A stretch of 64,000 nt of DNA, taken from the NCBI GenBank assembly GCA_964655005.1, contig CAZZKE010000005.1, positions 1 to 64,000 of the forward strand. The letters are read 5' to 3'. Position numbers and translations under genes: made by a program. This DNA comes from CAZZKE01 sp964655005. GTDB taxonomy: Bacteria; Pseudomonadota; Alphaproteobacteria; Rhodospirillales; JABHCV01. The notes beneath the pieces were generated by a model, which did no database searches, was not told the DNA's origin, and saw only the letters and a program-made list of their open reading frames with translations. This document shows, piece after piece, positions 16,520-25,374 of this stretch (within the stretch, counting starts at the first letter, position 1; every line of letters starts with the position of its first letter).

Positions 16520-18055
16520 CTAAAGCGCGCCAAATGCCAGCAGGTCGCCTTCATGGGCCAGACAAACCCGGTTGCGGCCGGTCCTTTTGGCCTCGTACAG
16601 AGCCCGGTCGGTGGCGACCATCAGTTTGTCGGCGCCGGTAACCTTTATTTCCGGCAGGGCGGCGACGCCGATGCACATGGTAATCGGCAGCCCGCTAAAA
16701 TTGCTCGATTCGATTCGCCGACGAAGGCGTTCCGCCGTTTCCATGGCGGCGGCCAGGCCGGTGCCGGGCAGCACCACGGCGAATTCCTCGCCGCCGAAAC
16801 GGCATGGATGATCGACATCCCTGAAATGTTCCTTAAGCAAGCGGCCCAGCGCACGCAGGACCTGGTCGCCGCGGCCATGGCCATAGGTGTCGTTGAGATG
16901 TTTGAAGTGGTCGATATCAAGCAGCAGCAAGCCCAGTGGCTGAGTGTAACGATGGGCGCGGTCAAATTCCTTGGATAGGGTCTCGTCCAGGTGGCGGCGG
17001 TTGGAAAGACCGGTCAGGGAATCTGTCCGGGCAATTTCGCGCAGGGATATTTCGACCTTTTTCTTCGACCTGATATCGACCGCTATGCCCGACAGGCCGA
17101 GTAAATAACCGTCACCGTCCAGCGCAACATGGCTAAGCACGTCGAACCAGTAGTAAACGCCGCTCTCTCCCCTCAGGCGCAAATCCATGCGGAAATTTTC
17201 CTGATTGCTGGTGACGCAATCCCGCGCCAGCTTGAACAGGCGTCCCCGGTCTTCGGGGTGGATCAGGCGGATCACCGAAAGCAGGCCGCGAGAGGCCGCA
17301 TAATGGTGAACGCCCAGGCTCTCAAGCAGCGTATCGGACAGCCACGACCGCCGCTTTTCAAAATCGATTTCCCAGGCCCCGCTGCCGGTGACTTTTTCAA
17401 TAATGTTGAAACGCTTCTGGTTCGAAGCCATTTGCTCGCGAAGCACGGCGCTGGCGATCATGCAACTGGCCATGCGCATGATATTGACTTCCCCCACGGT
17501 CCAGTCATGTTCCCGGAAATGGTCGTCAAAACCAAGCGTCCCCCACCACCTGCCATCGATCATGATCGGGATAGTCAGCATCGACAGGATACCCTGATCG
17601 GTCCAGTCGTCCTTGATGGCGCATTCCGGCACGTCCGCAATTATCAGTTTATGCCATTTCCCCTGCGCCTGTTCGGCAATGACCGGGCCATAGTAATCAT
17701 CCAGCAGGGATGTCTTGTACATGTGAAACCGGCGCTTGCCGAGCTGTGAAAACCGGCTCTCGGCGGCCCATTCAAACTGTAAATCCCGTACCGTGTGATA
17801 GCTGTCGTGTTCGATGGTCTGGGAAAGCCAGGTCAGGGTGGAACCGGTTACTCGACCGAGATTTTCAAGCAGACGCCGAACGCCGTCAGGCCATGCCTTG
17901 CCGGTCGAAATTTCCTCGGCGCTTTGTGTGATGACGGCCAACAGTTTTTCATCGTAGGTTGTATCTTGCACGAAACCCCCAAGCAAAATGTCCGACGTAG
18001 ATTCTTGATTTAGTAGAGCCCACTTTATACCGATTTTCCGGCCCAACCGACTCAT
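16520..18055 (-). CDS. GAF-PAS-GGDEF diguanylate cyclase
   Basis: 511 residues, soluble. An N-terminal GAF-like sensor domain (about 35-205) is followed by a PAS domain with PAC extension (about 215-330) and a GGDEF domain (about 340-500). The active-site motif is GGEEF, which supports catalysis of two GTP to cyclic di-GMP. RDVD five residues before it is an RxxD inhibitory site for product feedback. The ATG at 18055 is used; a GTG at 17971 with GGGGG upstream is a possible later start. No membrane segment is seen, so the signal is probably cytoplasmic. What it senses is unknown. Confidence 0.9.
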   Translation of the reverse strand: MSRLGRKIGIKWALLNQESTSDILLGGFVQDTTYDEKLLAVITQSAEEISTGKAWPDGVRRLLENLGRVTGSTLTWLSQTIEHDSYHTVRDLQFEWAAESRFSQLGKRRFHMYKTSLLDDYYGPVIAEQAQGKWHKLIIADVPECAIKDDWTDQGILSMLTIPIMIDGRWWGTLGFDDHFREHDWTVGEVNIMRMASCMIASAVLREQMASNQKRFNIIEKVTGSGAWEIDFEKRRSWLSDTLLESLGVHHYAASRGLLSVIRLIHPEDRGRLFKLARDCVTSNQENFRMDLRLRGESGVYYWFDVLSHVALDGDGYLLGLSGIAVDIRSKKKVEISLREIARTDSLTGLSNRRHLDETLSKEFDRAHRYTQPLGLLLLDIDHFKHLNDTYGHGRGDQVLRALGRLLKEHFRDVDHPCRFGGEEFAVVLPGTGLAAAMETAERLRRRIESSNFSGLPITMCIGVAALPEIKVTGADKLMVATDRALYEAKRTGRNRVCLAHEGDLLAFGAL

Positions 18056-18111
18056 TAATTGTATCGCCTCGCTGTATTGCGCTGTTTTTTACGGTAAAAC
18101 AAGCCTGTTAT

Positions 18112-19440
18112 TCACAGTTTTTTCCCCAAAACCGTGCAATAGAAACCATCGGTGCCGGTGCTGGCCGGACTCAGGTACAACCCATCGGCACATATCGCGC
18201 CCGGTGGGGCGGCGATGCCGATTGCCCGGGCCCATATCTGGCCCATGGCCAGCGCTTCGAATTCCCCATGTTCAGTCAGGAACCGGGTTATCTGATCCTC
18301 ATTTTCCGGGCCCAGCAGCGAGCATGTGGCATAGATCAGACGACCGCCCGGTTTGACCAGTTTGGCCGCCCCTTCGAGTACGGTGCGCTGGTCGGATAAG
18401 TGTTCGTCCAGGCGTTCGGGGCGCAGGCGCCAGCGGGCCTCCGGATGCCGCCGCCAGGCGCCGGAGCCCGAACAGGGGGCATCGACCAGGACTCTGTCGG
18501 CGTTGTTCAGGATTTCCGGCGGCAGATCGCCGGCTTCCAGCGCGATGCGTTCGACCGCCCCGGCCCCGGCCCGTTTCAAACGTTCGTCCATGCGCGCCAG
18601 TCGTTTCGCCGAGATGTCGCAGGCGATCAGCCGTCCCGCCGCGGCGTCGCCCTGCAACCCCATGATATCGGCCAACGCCAGGGTTTTGCCGCCGGCCCCG
18701 GCGCAATAATCGATGACCGTCATTCCCGGTTTGGCCTGGCACATCAGGGCGATAAGTTGCGAGCCTTCATCCTGAACCTCGATCAGGCCTTTCCGGAAGG
18801 CGCGGGTATCTTCCAGCCGGACGTGTTCGGTCATCCGCAGGCCGGCCACCGACAGCGGCGTATAGTCGCATTTGACGCCGTCCCGGATTAGCGACTTGCG
18901 CGCCTGCTGGCGGCTGACGCGACCCAGGTTGACCCGCACATCGACGCTGGCCAGGGTGTTCATGGCGGCCAGTTCAACGCTGAAGTTTTTTCCGAAGCGA
19001 CGTCGCAGCGGGTCCGTCAGCCAGTCCGGCACTTCACCCGTGACGACCGCCGGCATGGCATCGTGATGCAGCGGCCTGCCGGTCAGGCTGGCGGCTAGAT
19101 CGCGCTCGCCGCGTTCCAGGGGAGCCGGTCCGTGACCGGTGCCGTCGAACAGGTTGGCGAGAGTTTCCGGAGTTTCCCGGTCAAGCAACAGCGATGCCGC
19201 CAGGACACGGGTGCGGCAAGCCGGCGCCATGTCGCCGGCCGCCCCGGCGATCCACCAGTCGAGCCGGGCGCGATGGCGGATGACCGCATAGACTTTCTCG
19301 CTGACATTACGCCGGTCTTTCGAGCCGGCGTACCGCCGCGCCCTGAAATATGACCGCACGATAGCCTCGGCGGCGGCATCGGACCGCTCGATCAGGTCCA
19401 GAATTTCAATGGCGGCGGTTAGCCGTGCGCCGGGGGTCAA
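18112..19440 (-). CDS. RsmB/NOP-family RNA cytosine-C5 methyltransferase
   Basis: 442 residues. An N-terminal NusB-like RNA-binding part (about 1-140) precedes a class I SAM methyltransferase with the SAM loop YCAGAGGKTLALA, the PCSGSGAWRR motif and the second catalytic cysteine in ATCSLLGPENEDQ. The family methylates C5 of cytosine in RNA; RsmB itself modifies 16S C967. Alphaproteobacteria have several such paralogues, so the exact target is unsure. The only in-frame start is a TTG directly after the guaB stop codon, so translation probably depends on ribosomes finishing guaB. Confidence 0.88.
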   Translation of the reverse strand: MTPGARLTAAIEILDLIERSDAAAEAIVRSYFRARRYAGSKDRRNVSEKVYAVIRHRARLDWWIAGAAGDMAPACRTRVLAASLLLDRETPETLANLFDGTGHGPAPLERGERDLAASLTGRPLHHDAMPAVVTGEVPDWLTDPLRRRFGKNFSVELAAMNTLASVDVRVNLGRVSRQQARKSLIRDGVKCDYTPLSVAGLRMTEHVRLEDTRAFRKGLIEVQDEGSQLIALMCQAKPGMTVIDYCAGAGGKTLALADIMGLQGDAAAGRLIACDISAKRLARMDERLKRAGAGAVERIALEAGDLPPEILNNADRVLVDAPCSGSGAWRRHPEARWRLRPERLDEHLSDQRTVLEGAAKLVKPGGRLIYATCSLLGPENEDQITRFLTEHGEFEALAMGQIWARAIGIAAPPGAICADGLYLSPASTGTDGFYCTVLGKKL

Positions 19441-20916
19441 TTAATTACCGCGACGGTAATTGGGCGCTTCGCGGGTGATGGTGACATCGTGGACATGGCT
19501 TTCGCGTAATCCGGCGTTGGTGATGCGCCGGAATTGGGTGTTCGAACGCATCCCGGCGATGTCGGCGCAGCCGGTATAGCCCATGGCCGAACGCAACCCG
19601 CCGATCAACTGGTGGATGACGTTGCCGACCGGGCCCTTGTAAGGGACCTGGCCTTCGATGCCTTCGGGCACCAGTTTCAGGTTATCCGATACGTCTTCCT
19701 GAAAATAGCGGTCGGCCGAGCCCCGGGCCATGGCGCCGAGCGACCCCATGCCGCGATACGCCTTGTATGAACGGCCCTGGTGCAGGAATACCTCGCCGGG
19801 GCTTTCATCGGTGCCGGCGAACAGCGACCCTATCATTACGCATTCGGCGCCGGCGGCGATGGCCTTGGCGATATCGCCGGAAAACTTGATGCCGCCGTCG
19901 GCGATAACCGGAACGTTCAGTTTGGCGCAGGCCTCGGCGGTTTCCATGATCGCCGACAGTTGCGGCATGCCGACTCCGGCGACCATGCGGGTGGTGCAGA
20001 TGGTGCCGGGTCCGATGCCAACCTTAACGGTGTCGGCACCGGCGTCGACCAGCGCCCTGGCGGCGTCCGGCGTGGCTATATTGCCGGCAATCACCTGGGC
20101 CGAATTGGACAGTTTCTTGATCGCCGTAACCGCCGTCATGACGCCGCTGGAATGGCCGTGTGCGGTATCGACCACGATGACATCGCAGCCGGCGTCGATC
20201 AGGGCTTCGGCGCGGGCCAGGCCATCCTTGCCGACGCCGGTGGCGGCGGCGACGCGCAGGCGGCCCAGTTCGTCCTTGCAGGCGTTGGGGTGCTGTTGCG
20301 CCTTTTCGATGTCTTTCACGGTCATCAGGCCGATACAATGGAAGGCATTGTCGACGACCAGCAATTTTTCGATACGGTGCTGGTGCAGCAGCCGCTTGGC
20401 GGAATCCCGGTCAATATTTTCATCGACCGTAATCAGCGGGCTTTCGCCGCTGTGCGGGGTCATCAATTCGCCAACCGGCTGCTCCAGATTATCGGCGAAG
20501 CGGACGTCCCGGTTGGTCAGTATGCCGACCAGTACGCCGCTGTCCTTGTCGACTACGGGAATGCCGGAAATATTGTGCATTTCCTTGATTCGGATGGCGT
20601 CGGCCAGGGTCGCCCGGGGATCGATGATAAACGGATCGACGACCATCCCGGATTCGAATTTCTTGACCCGGCGGACCTCGCCTGACTGCTGGCCGATATC
20701 CAGGTTCTTGTGAATTACCCCGATGCCGCCCTGCTGCGCCATGGCGATGGCCAGCGAACTTTCGGTAACCGTGTCCATGGCTGCCGAAATCAGCGGTATC
20801 CCTAACTCGATAGAGCGGGTCAGGCGGGTCCTGGTATCGGTATTGGCCGGCAGAACGTCTGATTTGGCGGGAACCAGAAGGACATCGTCGAAGGTCAGGG
20901 CTTCGCGAATGGTCAT
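19441..20916 (-). CDS. guaB: IMP dehydrogenase
   Basis: 491 residues with the catalytic barrel split by a pair of CBS domains (about residues 95-215), as is normal for GuaB. The catalytic cysteine lies in GPGTICTTRMVAG (about residue 302) and the mobile flap with YRGMGSLGAM is intact. It oxidises IMP to XMP with NAD, the committed step to GMP. It is followed without spacing by the rsmB-family gene. Confidence 0.97.
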   Translation of the reverse strand: MTIREALTFDDVLLVPAKSDVLPANTDTRTRLTRSIELGIPLISAAMDTVTESSLAIAMAQQGGIGVIHKNLDIGQQSGEVRRVKKFESGMVVDPFIIDPRATLADAIRIKEMHNISGIPVVDKDSGVLVGILTNRDVRFADNLEQPVGELMTPHSGESPLITVDENIDRDSAKRLLHQHRIEKLLVVDNAFHCIGLMTVKDIEKAQQHPNACKDELGRLRVAAATGVGKDGLARAEALIDAGCDVIVVDTAHGHSSGVMTAVTAIKKLSNSAQVIAGNIATPDAARALVDAGADTVKVGIGPGTICTTRMVAGVGMPQLSAIMETAEACAKLNVPVIADGGIKFSGDIAKAIAAGAECVMIGSLFAGTDESPGEVFLHQGRSYKAYRGMGSLGAMARGSADRYFQEDVSDNLKLVPEGIEGQVPYKGPVGNVIHQLIGGLRSAMGYTGCADIAGMRSNTQFRRITNAGLRESHVHDVTITREAPNYRRGN

Positions 20917-20988
20917 GGCGTCTCCTCATTTACGAATTGATGAGATGACGCGGCATCATACACAAGAAGCGCCCGATTCCAAGCCCGA

Positions 20989-21702
20989 TCATTGGTCCTT
21001 GGGGGCACCCCTGAAACCCATGGCGATAACATACATTTCCGCCGAATCCGACCGGCTGGCCGGTGGTTTGGCATGGCGCACGGTCCGGAAGTGCTTTTTC
21101 ATGGCCGCCAGCAGCCGGTGTTCGGCGCCACCCTGCAGCACCTTGGCCAGGAATACCCCGTCCGGGGCCAGGACTTCGTACGCGAATTCCAGCGCCACTT
21201 CGCACAGCGCCATGATCCTCAGGTGATCGGTGGCGGTGTGTCCGGTCGCCGGGGCGGCCATGTCGCTCATCACCACATCGACCGGGCCGCCAAGGATGCC
21301 CTTCAATAAATCGGGCGCGTCTTCGGCAAGAAAATCATGGTGCAGGACGGTCGCCCCGTTGACCGGGGCCATTTCGTTGATATCGAGCGCCACCACCTGG
21401 CCGGAACCGGATTTTTCGTCGGGCTTGATCCGTTCGACGGCGACCCTGGTCCAGCCACCGGGTGCGGCCCCCAGGTCCAGTACGCGCCGGCCTTTTTTCA
21501 GGAAATGAAAACGATCGTCCAGTTCGATCAACTTGAAGGCGGCGCGCGAGGCGTAGCCGCGCTTGCGGGCCTCGGCGACATAGGGATCGTTCAATTGGCG
21601 TTGCAGCCAGAGGGTGGAAGACAGTTTCCTGCCCTTCGCCGTCTTCACCTTGGTGAACAGGCTACGTCCACCCGGCCCCGATCCGGTTTTACGCTTCGCC
21701 AT
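20989..21702 (-). CDS. rlmE: 23S rRNA (uridine-2'-O)-methyltransferase RlmE
   Basis: 237 residues, FtsJ family. A basic N-terminal extension (about 1-45) precedes the methyltransferase core with SAM loop DLGAAPGGWTRVA, SDMAAPATGH and the catalytic lysine in LAKVLQGG, fitting the K-D-K-E tetrad. It methylates U2552 in the A-loop of 23S rRNA. It overlaps the preceding ppx-type gene by 14 bases, so both are on one transcript. Confidence 0.93.
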   Translation of the reverse strand: MAKRKTGSGPGGRSLFTKVKTAKGRKLSSTLWLQRQLNDPYVAEARKRGYASRAAFKLIELDDRFHFLKKGRRVLDLGAAPGGWTRVAVERIKPDEKSGSGQVVALDINEMAPVNGATVLHHDFLAEDAPDLLKGILGGPVDVVMSDMAAPATGHTATDHLRIMALCEVALEFAYEVLAPDGVFLAKVLQGGAEHRLLAAMKKHFRTVRHAKPPASRSDSAEMYVIAMGFRGAPKDQ

Positions 21703-22669
21703 GTCGCCCGGCCATCAGGTCCAGCAGCAGGCCTTCGCGGATGCCGCGGTCGGCGGCCCGCACCGTGGCCACCGGCCAGCGCCGGTAAATTGCCGCCATG
21801 ACGGCGCAACCCATAATGATCAGGCCGGCGCGGTCGCGGCCGATGCAGCCGTGGCTGGCGCGTTCCTTGAATTTCATTTTACACAGGCGGTCGCTGATGG
21901 CGCTGACGGTATCGACCCGCATGTCCAGGCCATCGACCCGAGACCGGTCATAACGATGTAAATTCAGATAAATTCCGCCCAGCGTGGTCACCGTCCCCGA
22001 AGTCCCCAGCATCTGGATATCGTGGTCCAGCATATATTCCGATATGCCGAATTCGTCGTCGAATTGGGAAAGGCTGTCATCAAGGCCGGATATGATGGCC
22101 TCGTAACCGGCGCCGGGGTCGGCCTCGTCACCATAAATTTCGGACAGGGTGACGACGCCTAGCGGCAAGGATTTCATGCCGATCACCCGGGCCTGGCCGG
22201 GGCTGCCGCAGTCGACCCAGATCAATTCCGTGCTGCCGCCGCCAATATCGAATACCAGGGCGCGCGAGGTTCCCGGAACCAGCAGTTGCCGGCAGCCGTC
22301 CAGGGTCAGCTGCGCCTCCTGGCCGGTCGACAGGGTTTCCAGCCGGATCGCCGTTTCGCTTTCCACCCGATCATAAAACGGCTGCCGGTTGGCGGCCCGG
22401 CGGCAGGCCTCGGTGGCGACGGAACGGCTCCGGGTGACGCCGTTGCGGCGCATCTTGTCGGCGCATACCGCCAGCGCCTCGATGGTCCTTTTCATGGCGC
22501 CTTCCGATAACAGGCACGGGCCGTCTTTCACCTCGCCGATGCCCTCGCCAAGCCTGACGATTCGCGAAAATGAATCGATCACCCGAAATGAACCCTGACA
22601 TTCCCTGGCGACCAGCAACCGGCAATTGTTGGTGCCCAGATCAATCGCCGCGTAAATATTGTTTTTCAT
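21689..22669 (-). CDS. Ppx/GppA-family phosphatase
   Basis: 326 residues with the ASKHA phosphate loop AIDLGTNNCRLLVA at the N-terminus and the second glycine-rich loop VFDIGGGSTEL near residue 142. The protein stops after the two actin-like domains and lacks the C-terminal HD-type region of the roughly 500-residue E. coli enzymes; this short form is common in alphaproteobacteria. It hydrolyses polyphosphate or pppGpp; which one cannot be told from sequence. Pairing with rlmE is a frequent alphaproteobacterial arrangement. Confidence 0.9.
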   Translation of the reverse strand: MKNNIYAAIDLGTNNCRLLVARECQGSFRVIDSFSRIVRLGEGIGEVKDGPCLLSEGAMKRTIEALAVCADKMRRNGVTRSRSVATEACRRAANRQPFYDRVESETAIRLETLSTGQEAQLTLDGCRQLLVPGTSRALVFDIGGGSTELIWVDCGSPGQARVIGMKSLPLGVVTLSEIYGDEADPGAGYEAIISGLDDSLSQFDDEFGISEYMLDHDIQMLGTSGTVTTLGGIYLNLHRYDRSRVDGLDMRVDTVSAISDRLCKMKFKERASHGCIGRDRAGLIIMGCAVMAAIYRRWPVATVRAADRGIREGLLLDLMAGRHGEA

Positions 22670-22842
22670 AGTGTTCCGTTCGCGGCGCGTGGTGCTATCG
22701 TGGGCCGTAGTTTGCCCCGAACATGGTCACTTAGGCAACCGCTCCGGGGCAAACCCGCAAGGACATGGCGTCGCTTCCGGTCGGGCTTGAGCCGATGGCC
22801 GTATCGTGCCGCCGAAAACGGGATATGGCGCAGGGGGGGGCG

Positions 22843-24009
22843 ATGGTTGGATTTCTTGACGAGGCAAGGCGCCGAACGGCCAAATTTCAGGACGCATTGG
22901 GCCTGGCAGGTCATGAAACAGCGCTGATTACCGACGAGTCCTCGATCGCTTACCTGGCCGGCTTCTGGGGTTATTTGTCCGTCGAATTCGGCCGACCGAC
23001 CTTTCTTATCCTGCGTTCGGGCCTGGCGCCGGTGGTGCTGACGCCGTTGATGGAAAGCGAGATGGTTTCGGCCATGACCTGGGTCGGCGATGTGCGGACC
23101 TGGGAAGATGCCGGTGACCGACGATGGGAGAATGTGCTGGCGGAAATCCTCGGGCCGGGCCTCAGGTGTCTGGCTGTCGAGCGGGACCTGCTGCCGGCCA
23201 TGGTCCGTAATTGGCTTGATGAACACTATCCGGGGATTGTTCTGAATGACGGTTCGGCGACGCTTGGCGCCATGCGGACGATCAAGTCGCCGGGAGAGAT
23301 CGAGATCATGAAGAAGGCCGGTGAAATCGCCGGCGCGATGATGACGGCGGCTCATGACTCGCTGGCCGAAGGCGTCCCGGAATTCGAGTCAGCCCTGGCG
23401 GTAATCGCCGCAGGCAGCCGAAAAGCCGCCGGTTTCCTGACCGCCGGCGGCTGGGAATCCTTCGTCTCGCCGATAGTCCATAATCTTCAAATCATGCAAA
23501 GTGGCGCCGATGTTTCCATGGTCCATCGCCGGGCCAGCGTCAAAAGGTACGTTCGGGGCGATCCGGTCTACTTTTGTTTTTGTAACATGGCCCAGTTCAA
23601 GCAATACAAACTGGGCTTCGACCGAATGTTTTTCATCGGCGAGGTTTCCGACCCGGCGGCGCGGCTACAGCAAATAGCCGTGGCGGCGCAACGGGCGGCG
23701 CTGGACGCCATCCGGCCGGGGGTGTTGGCGGAACAGGTCGCCGCCGCCGCCGATGCGGTCTACGCGGCGAACGGCTATGCGGCATCGTACCGCACCGGAC
23801 GCTCTATCGGCGTCGCCTACCTGGAGGCGCCCGAGTTGAAGGAAGGCGATTTGACGGTGCTGCGCCCCGGCATGACGTTCGCCGTCGATGGCGGCGTTTC
23901 GGTCGATGGCGAATTGGCCGGACGCATTGGCGATTCCGTTGTCGTTACCGAAGACGGCTTCGAGTTTTTGACCGAATACCCCCGGGACGTTATGGTCACG
24001 GGGAGATGA
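22843..24009 (+). CDS. Creatinase-like M24-family enzyme without metal ligands
   Basis: 388 residues: an N-terminal creatinase/prolidase domain (about 1-130) and a pita-bread domain (about 140-388). Aligned by eye with prolidase, all five metal ligands are changed: Asp to Cys245, Asp to Gly, the GHG histidine to Arg (GRSIG), and the two Glu to Asp and Gly (AVDGGV, RIGDSV). His228 (VHRRAS) is kept at the place of the catalytic histidine of creatinase. This is the pattern of metal-free members such as creatinase and ectoine hydrolase, so it may cleave a guanidino or cyclic amidine compound. The start at 22843 has a G-rich site upstream. The adjacent importer suggests uptake of its substrate. 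Confidence 0.8.
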   Translation: MVGFLDEARRRTAKFQDALGLAGHETALITDESSIAYLAGFWGYLSVEFGRPTFLILRSGLAPVVLTPLMESEMVSAMTWVGDVRTWEDAGDRRWENVLAEILGPGLRCLAVERDLLPAMVRNWLDEHYPGIVLNDGSATLGAMRTIKSPGEIEIMKKAGEIAGAMMTAAHDSLAEGVPEFESALAVIAAGSRKAAGFLTAGGWESFVSPIVHNLQIMQSGADVSMVHRRASVKRYVRGDPVYFCFCNMAQFKQYKLGFDRMFFIGEVSDPAARLQQIAVAAQRAALDAIRPGVLAEQVAAAADAVYAANGYAASYRTGRSIGVAYLEAPELKEGDLTVLRPGMTFAVDGGVSVDGELAGRIGDSVVVTEDGFEFLTEYPRDVMVTGR

Positions 24010-24037
24010 CGGCAACCGCCGCCAGCGGGGAAAATGC

Positions 24038-24060
24038 TTCGATTTTGTTCCACAATCGAA
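24038..24060. repeat. Inverted repeat after the M24 gene
   Basis: Ten-base arms TTCGATTTTG and CACAATCGAA (nine of ten pair) around a three-base loop, 28 bases after the M24 stop and 175 bases before the importer ATPase. A T-rich stretch follows loosely. It could be a weak terminator or a dimeric regulator site for the transporter operon; the sequence does not decide. Confidence 0.5.
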
Positions 24061-24235
24061 TATAGGTCTTTGATTTTTCTGCTTGGATCATGTTAGCGTC
24101 ATTGCAATTACAAATGTCGTTCGGGGGTTTTAAAAGACAAATGACCTGATTTAACGGGAACCAAGGCAAACATGCCGGTCCCGTGACGACAAGAATATAA
24201 GGTCGCGGTGCAAAAGTGGCGGACGGGGAGAAAAT

Positions 24236-25330
24236 ATGTCGGATGTGAACGATTCGCTCGTGCGATTCATCGAGGTTCAGAAAAGCTATGACGGTGAAAC
24301 GCTGGTCGTCAAAAACCTGAACCTGGATATTGCCAAGGGCGAATTTTTGACGATGCTGGGGCCTTCCGGTTCCGGCAAAACCACATGCCTGATGATGCTG
24401 GCCGGGTTCGAACCGGCCACCCACGGCGAAATTACCCTGGCCGGCAGCCCGATCAATAATCTGGCGCCACATAAACGCGGCATCGGCATGGTGTTCCAGA
24501 ATTACGCCTTGTTTCCCCATATGACGGTGGCCGAAAACCTGGCGTTTCCGCTGGAAGTACGGAAAATCGCGAAGTCGGAAATAACCGACAGGGTTAACCG
24601 GACACTGGATATGGTGCGGCTGGGTGGCTTCGGCGACCGGCGGCCGGCACAGTTGTCCGGCGGCCAGCAGCAACGGGTGGCGGTCGCCAGATCCCTGGTG
24701 TTCGAGCCGACTTTGGTGCTGATGGATGAACCGCTTGGCGCGCTGGACAAGAATTTGCGCGAGGAAATGCAGTACGAAATCAAGCATATCCACGAAGACC
24801 TGCAAGTAACCATGGTTTATGTCACCCACGATCAGTCGGAAGCGCTGACCATGTCGAGCCGCATAGCGGTGTTTGAAGACGGCATCGTGCAGCAACTGGC
24901 GACGCCCAGCGAACTGTACGAGAAACCCAGAAATGCGTTCGTCGCCGGGTTTATCGGCGAAAACAATCGCCTGTTCGGCACGGTCAAGGATACCGACGGC
25001 GATTTCTGCCGGGTCGAACTGGAAGGCGGTGGCGGCATGGTCCGGGCGCTTTGCGTCAACGCCGGCGGCATCGGGTCGCGGACCACTTTGTCGCTGCGCC
25101 CCGAGCGGGTGTCAATCGGCGTCAAGGACGGCGAGACCGAAAATTCCCTGGAGGCGAAAGTCGAAGAACTGATCTATCTGGGGGATCATCTGCGCAGCCG
25201 GATCAGCTTGCCCGGCAGCGATGAATTTATCGTCAAGGTGCCAAACTCGCACGGTCGTGTTCATCTTAAGGAAGGCGAAATTACCAGAGTCGGCTGGCAG
25301 GCCGAGGACTGTCGTGCGCTGGACGGTTGA
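24236..25330 (+). CDS. Spermidine/putrescine-type ABC transporter, ATPase (PotA-like)
   Basis: 364 residues. The ABC domain has Walker A GPSGSGKTT (about residue 41), signature LSGGQQQR and Walker B LVLMDEPLGALD, followed by a C-terminal TOBE domain (about 280-360), as in PotA. The ATG is preceded by GGGGAGAAAAT. It is the first gene of a potA-D-B-C-usp operon. The class carries polyamines and related amines; the actual ligand is not established, and the M24 and EutA-like neighbours suggest some nitrogen-rich solute. Confidence 0.88.
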   Translation: MSDVNDSLVRFIEVQKSYDGETLVVKNLNLDIAKGEFLTMLGPSGSGKTTCLMMLAGFEPATHGEITLAGSPINNLAPHKRGIGMVFQNYALFPHMTVAENLAFPLEVRKIAKSEITDRVNRTLDMVRLGGFGDRRPAQLSGGQQQRVAVARSLVFEPTLVLMDEPLGALDKNLREEMQYEIKHIHEDLQVTMVYVTHDQSEALTMSSRIAVFEDGIVQQLATPSELYEKPRNAFVAGFIGENNRLFGTVKDTDGDFCRVELEGGGGMVRALCVNAGGIGSRTTLSLRPERVSIGVKDGETENSLEAKVEELIYLGDHLRSRISLPGSDEFIVKVPNSHGRVHLKEGEITRVGWQAEDCRALDG

Positions 25331-25374
25331 CGATGGATGTAGAAACTATAGTAGCAAACGGGAGAACAAAAGTG

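Noticed and set aside
19730..20713. Long open frames on the plus strand over guaB
   Set aside because: They are antisense to a clear IMP dehydrogenase and have no recognisable domain.
23996..24895. 299-codon frame on the minus strand
   Set aside because: It is antisense to the PotA-like ATPase and has no domain or ribosome-binding site.
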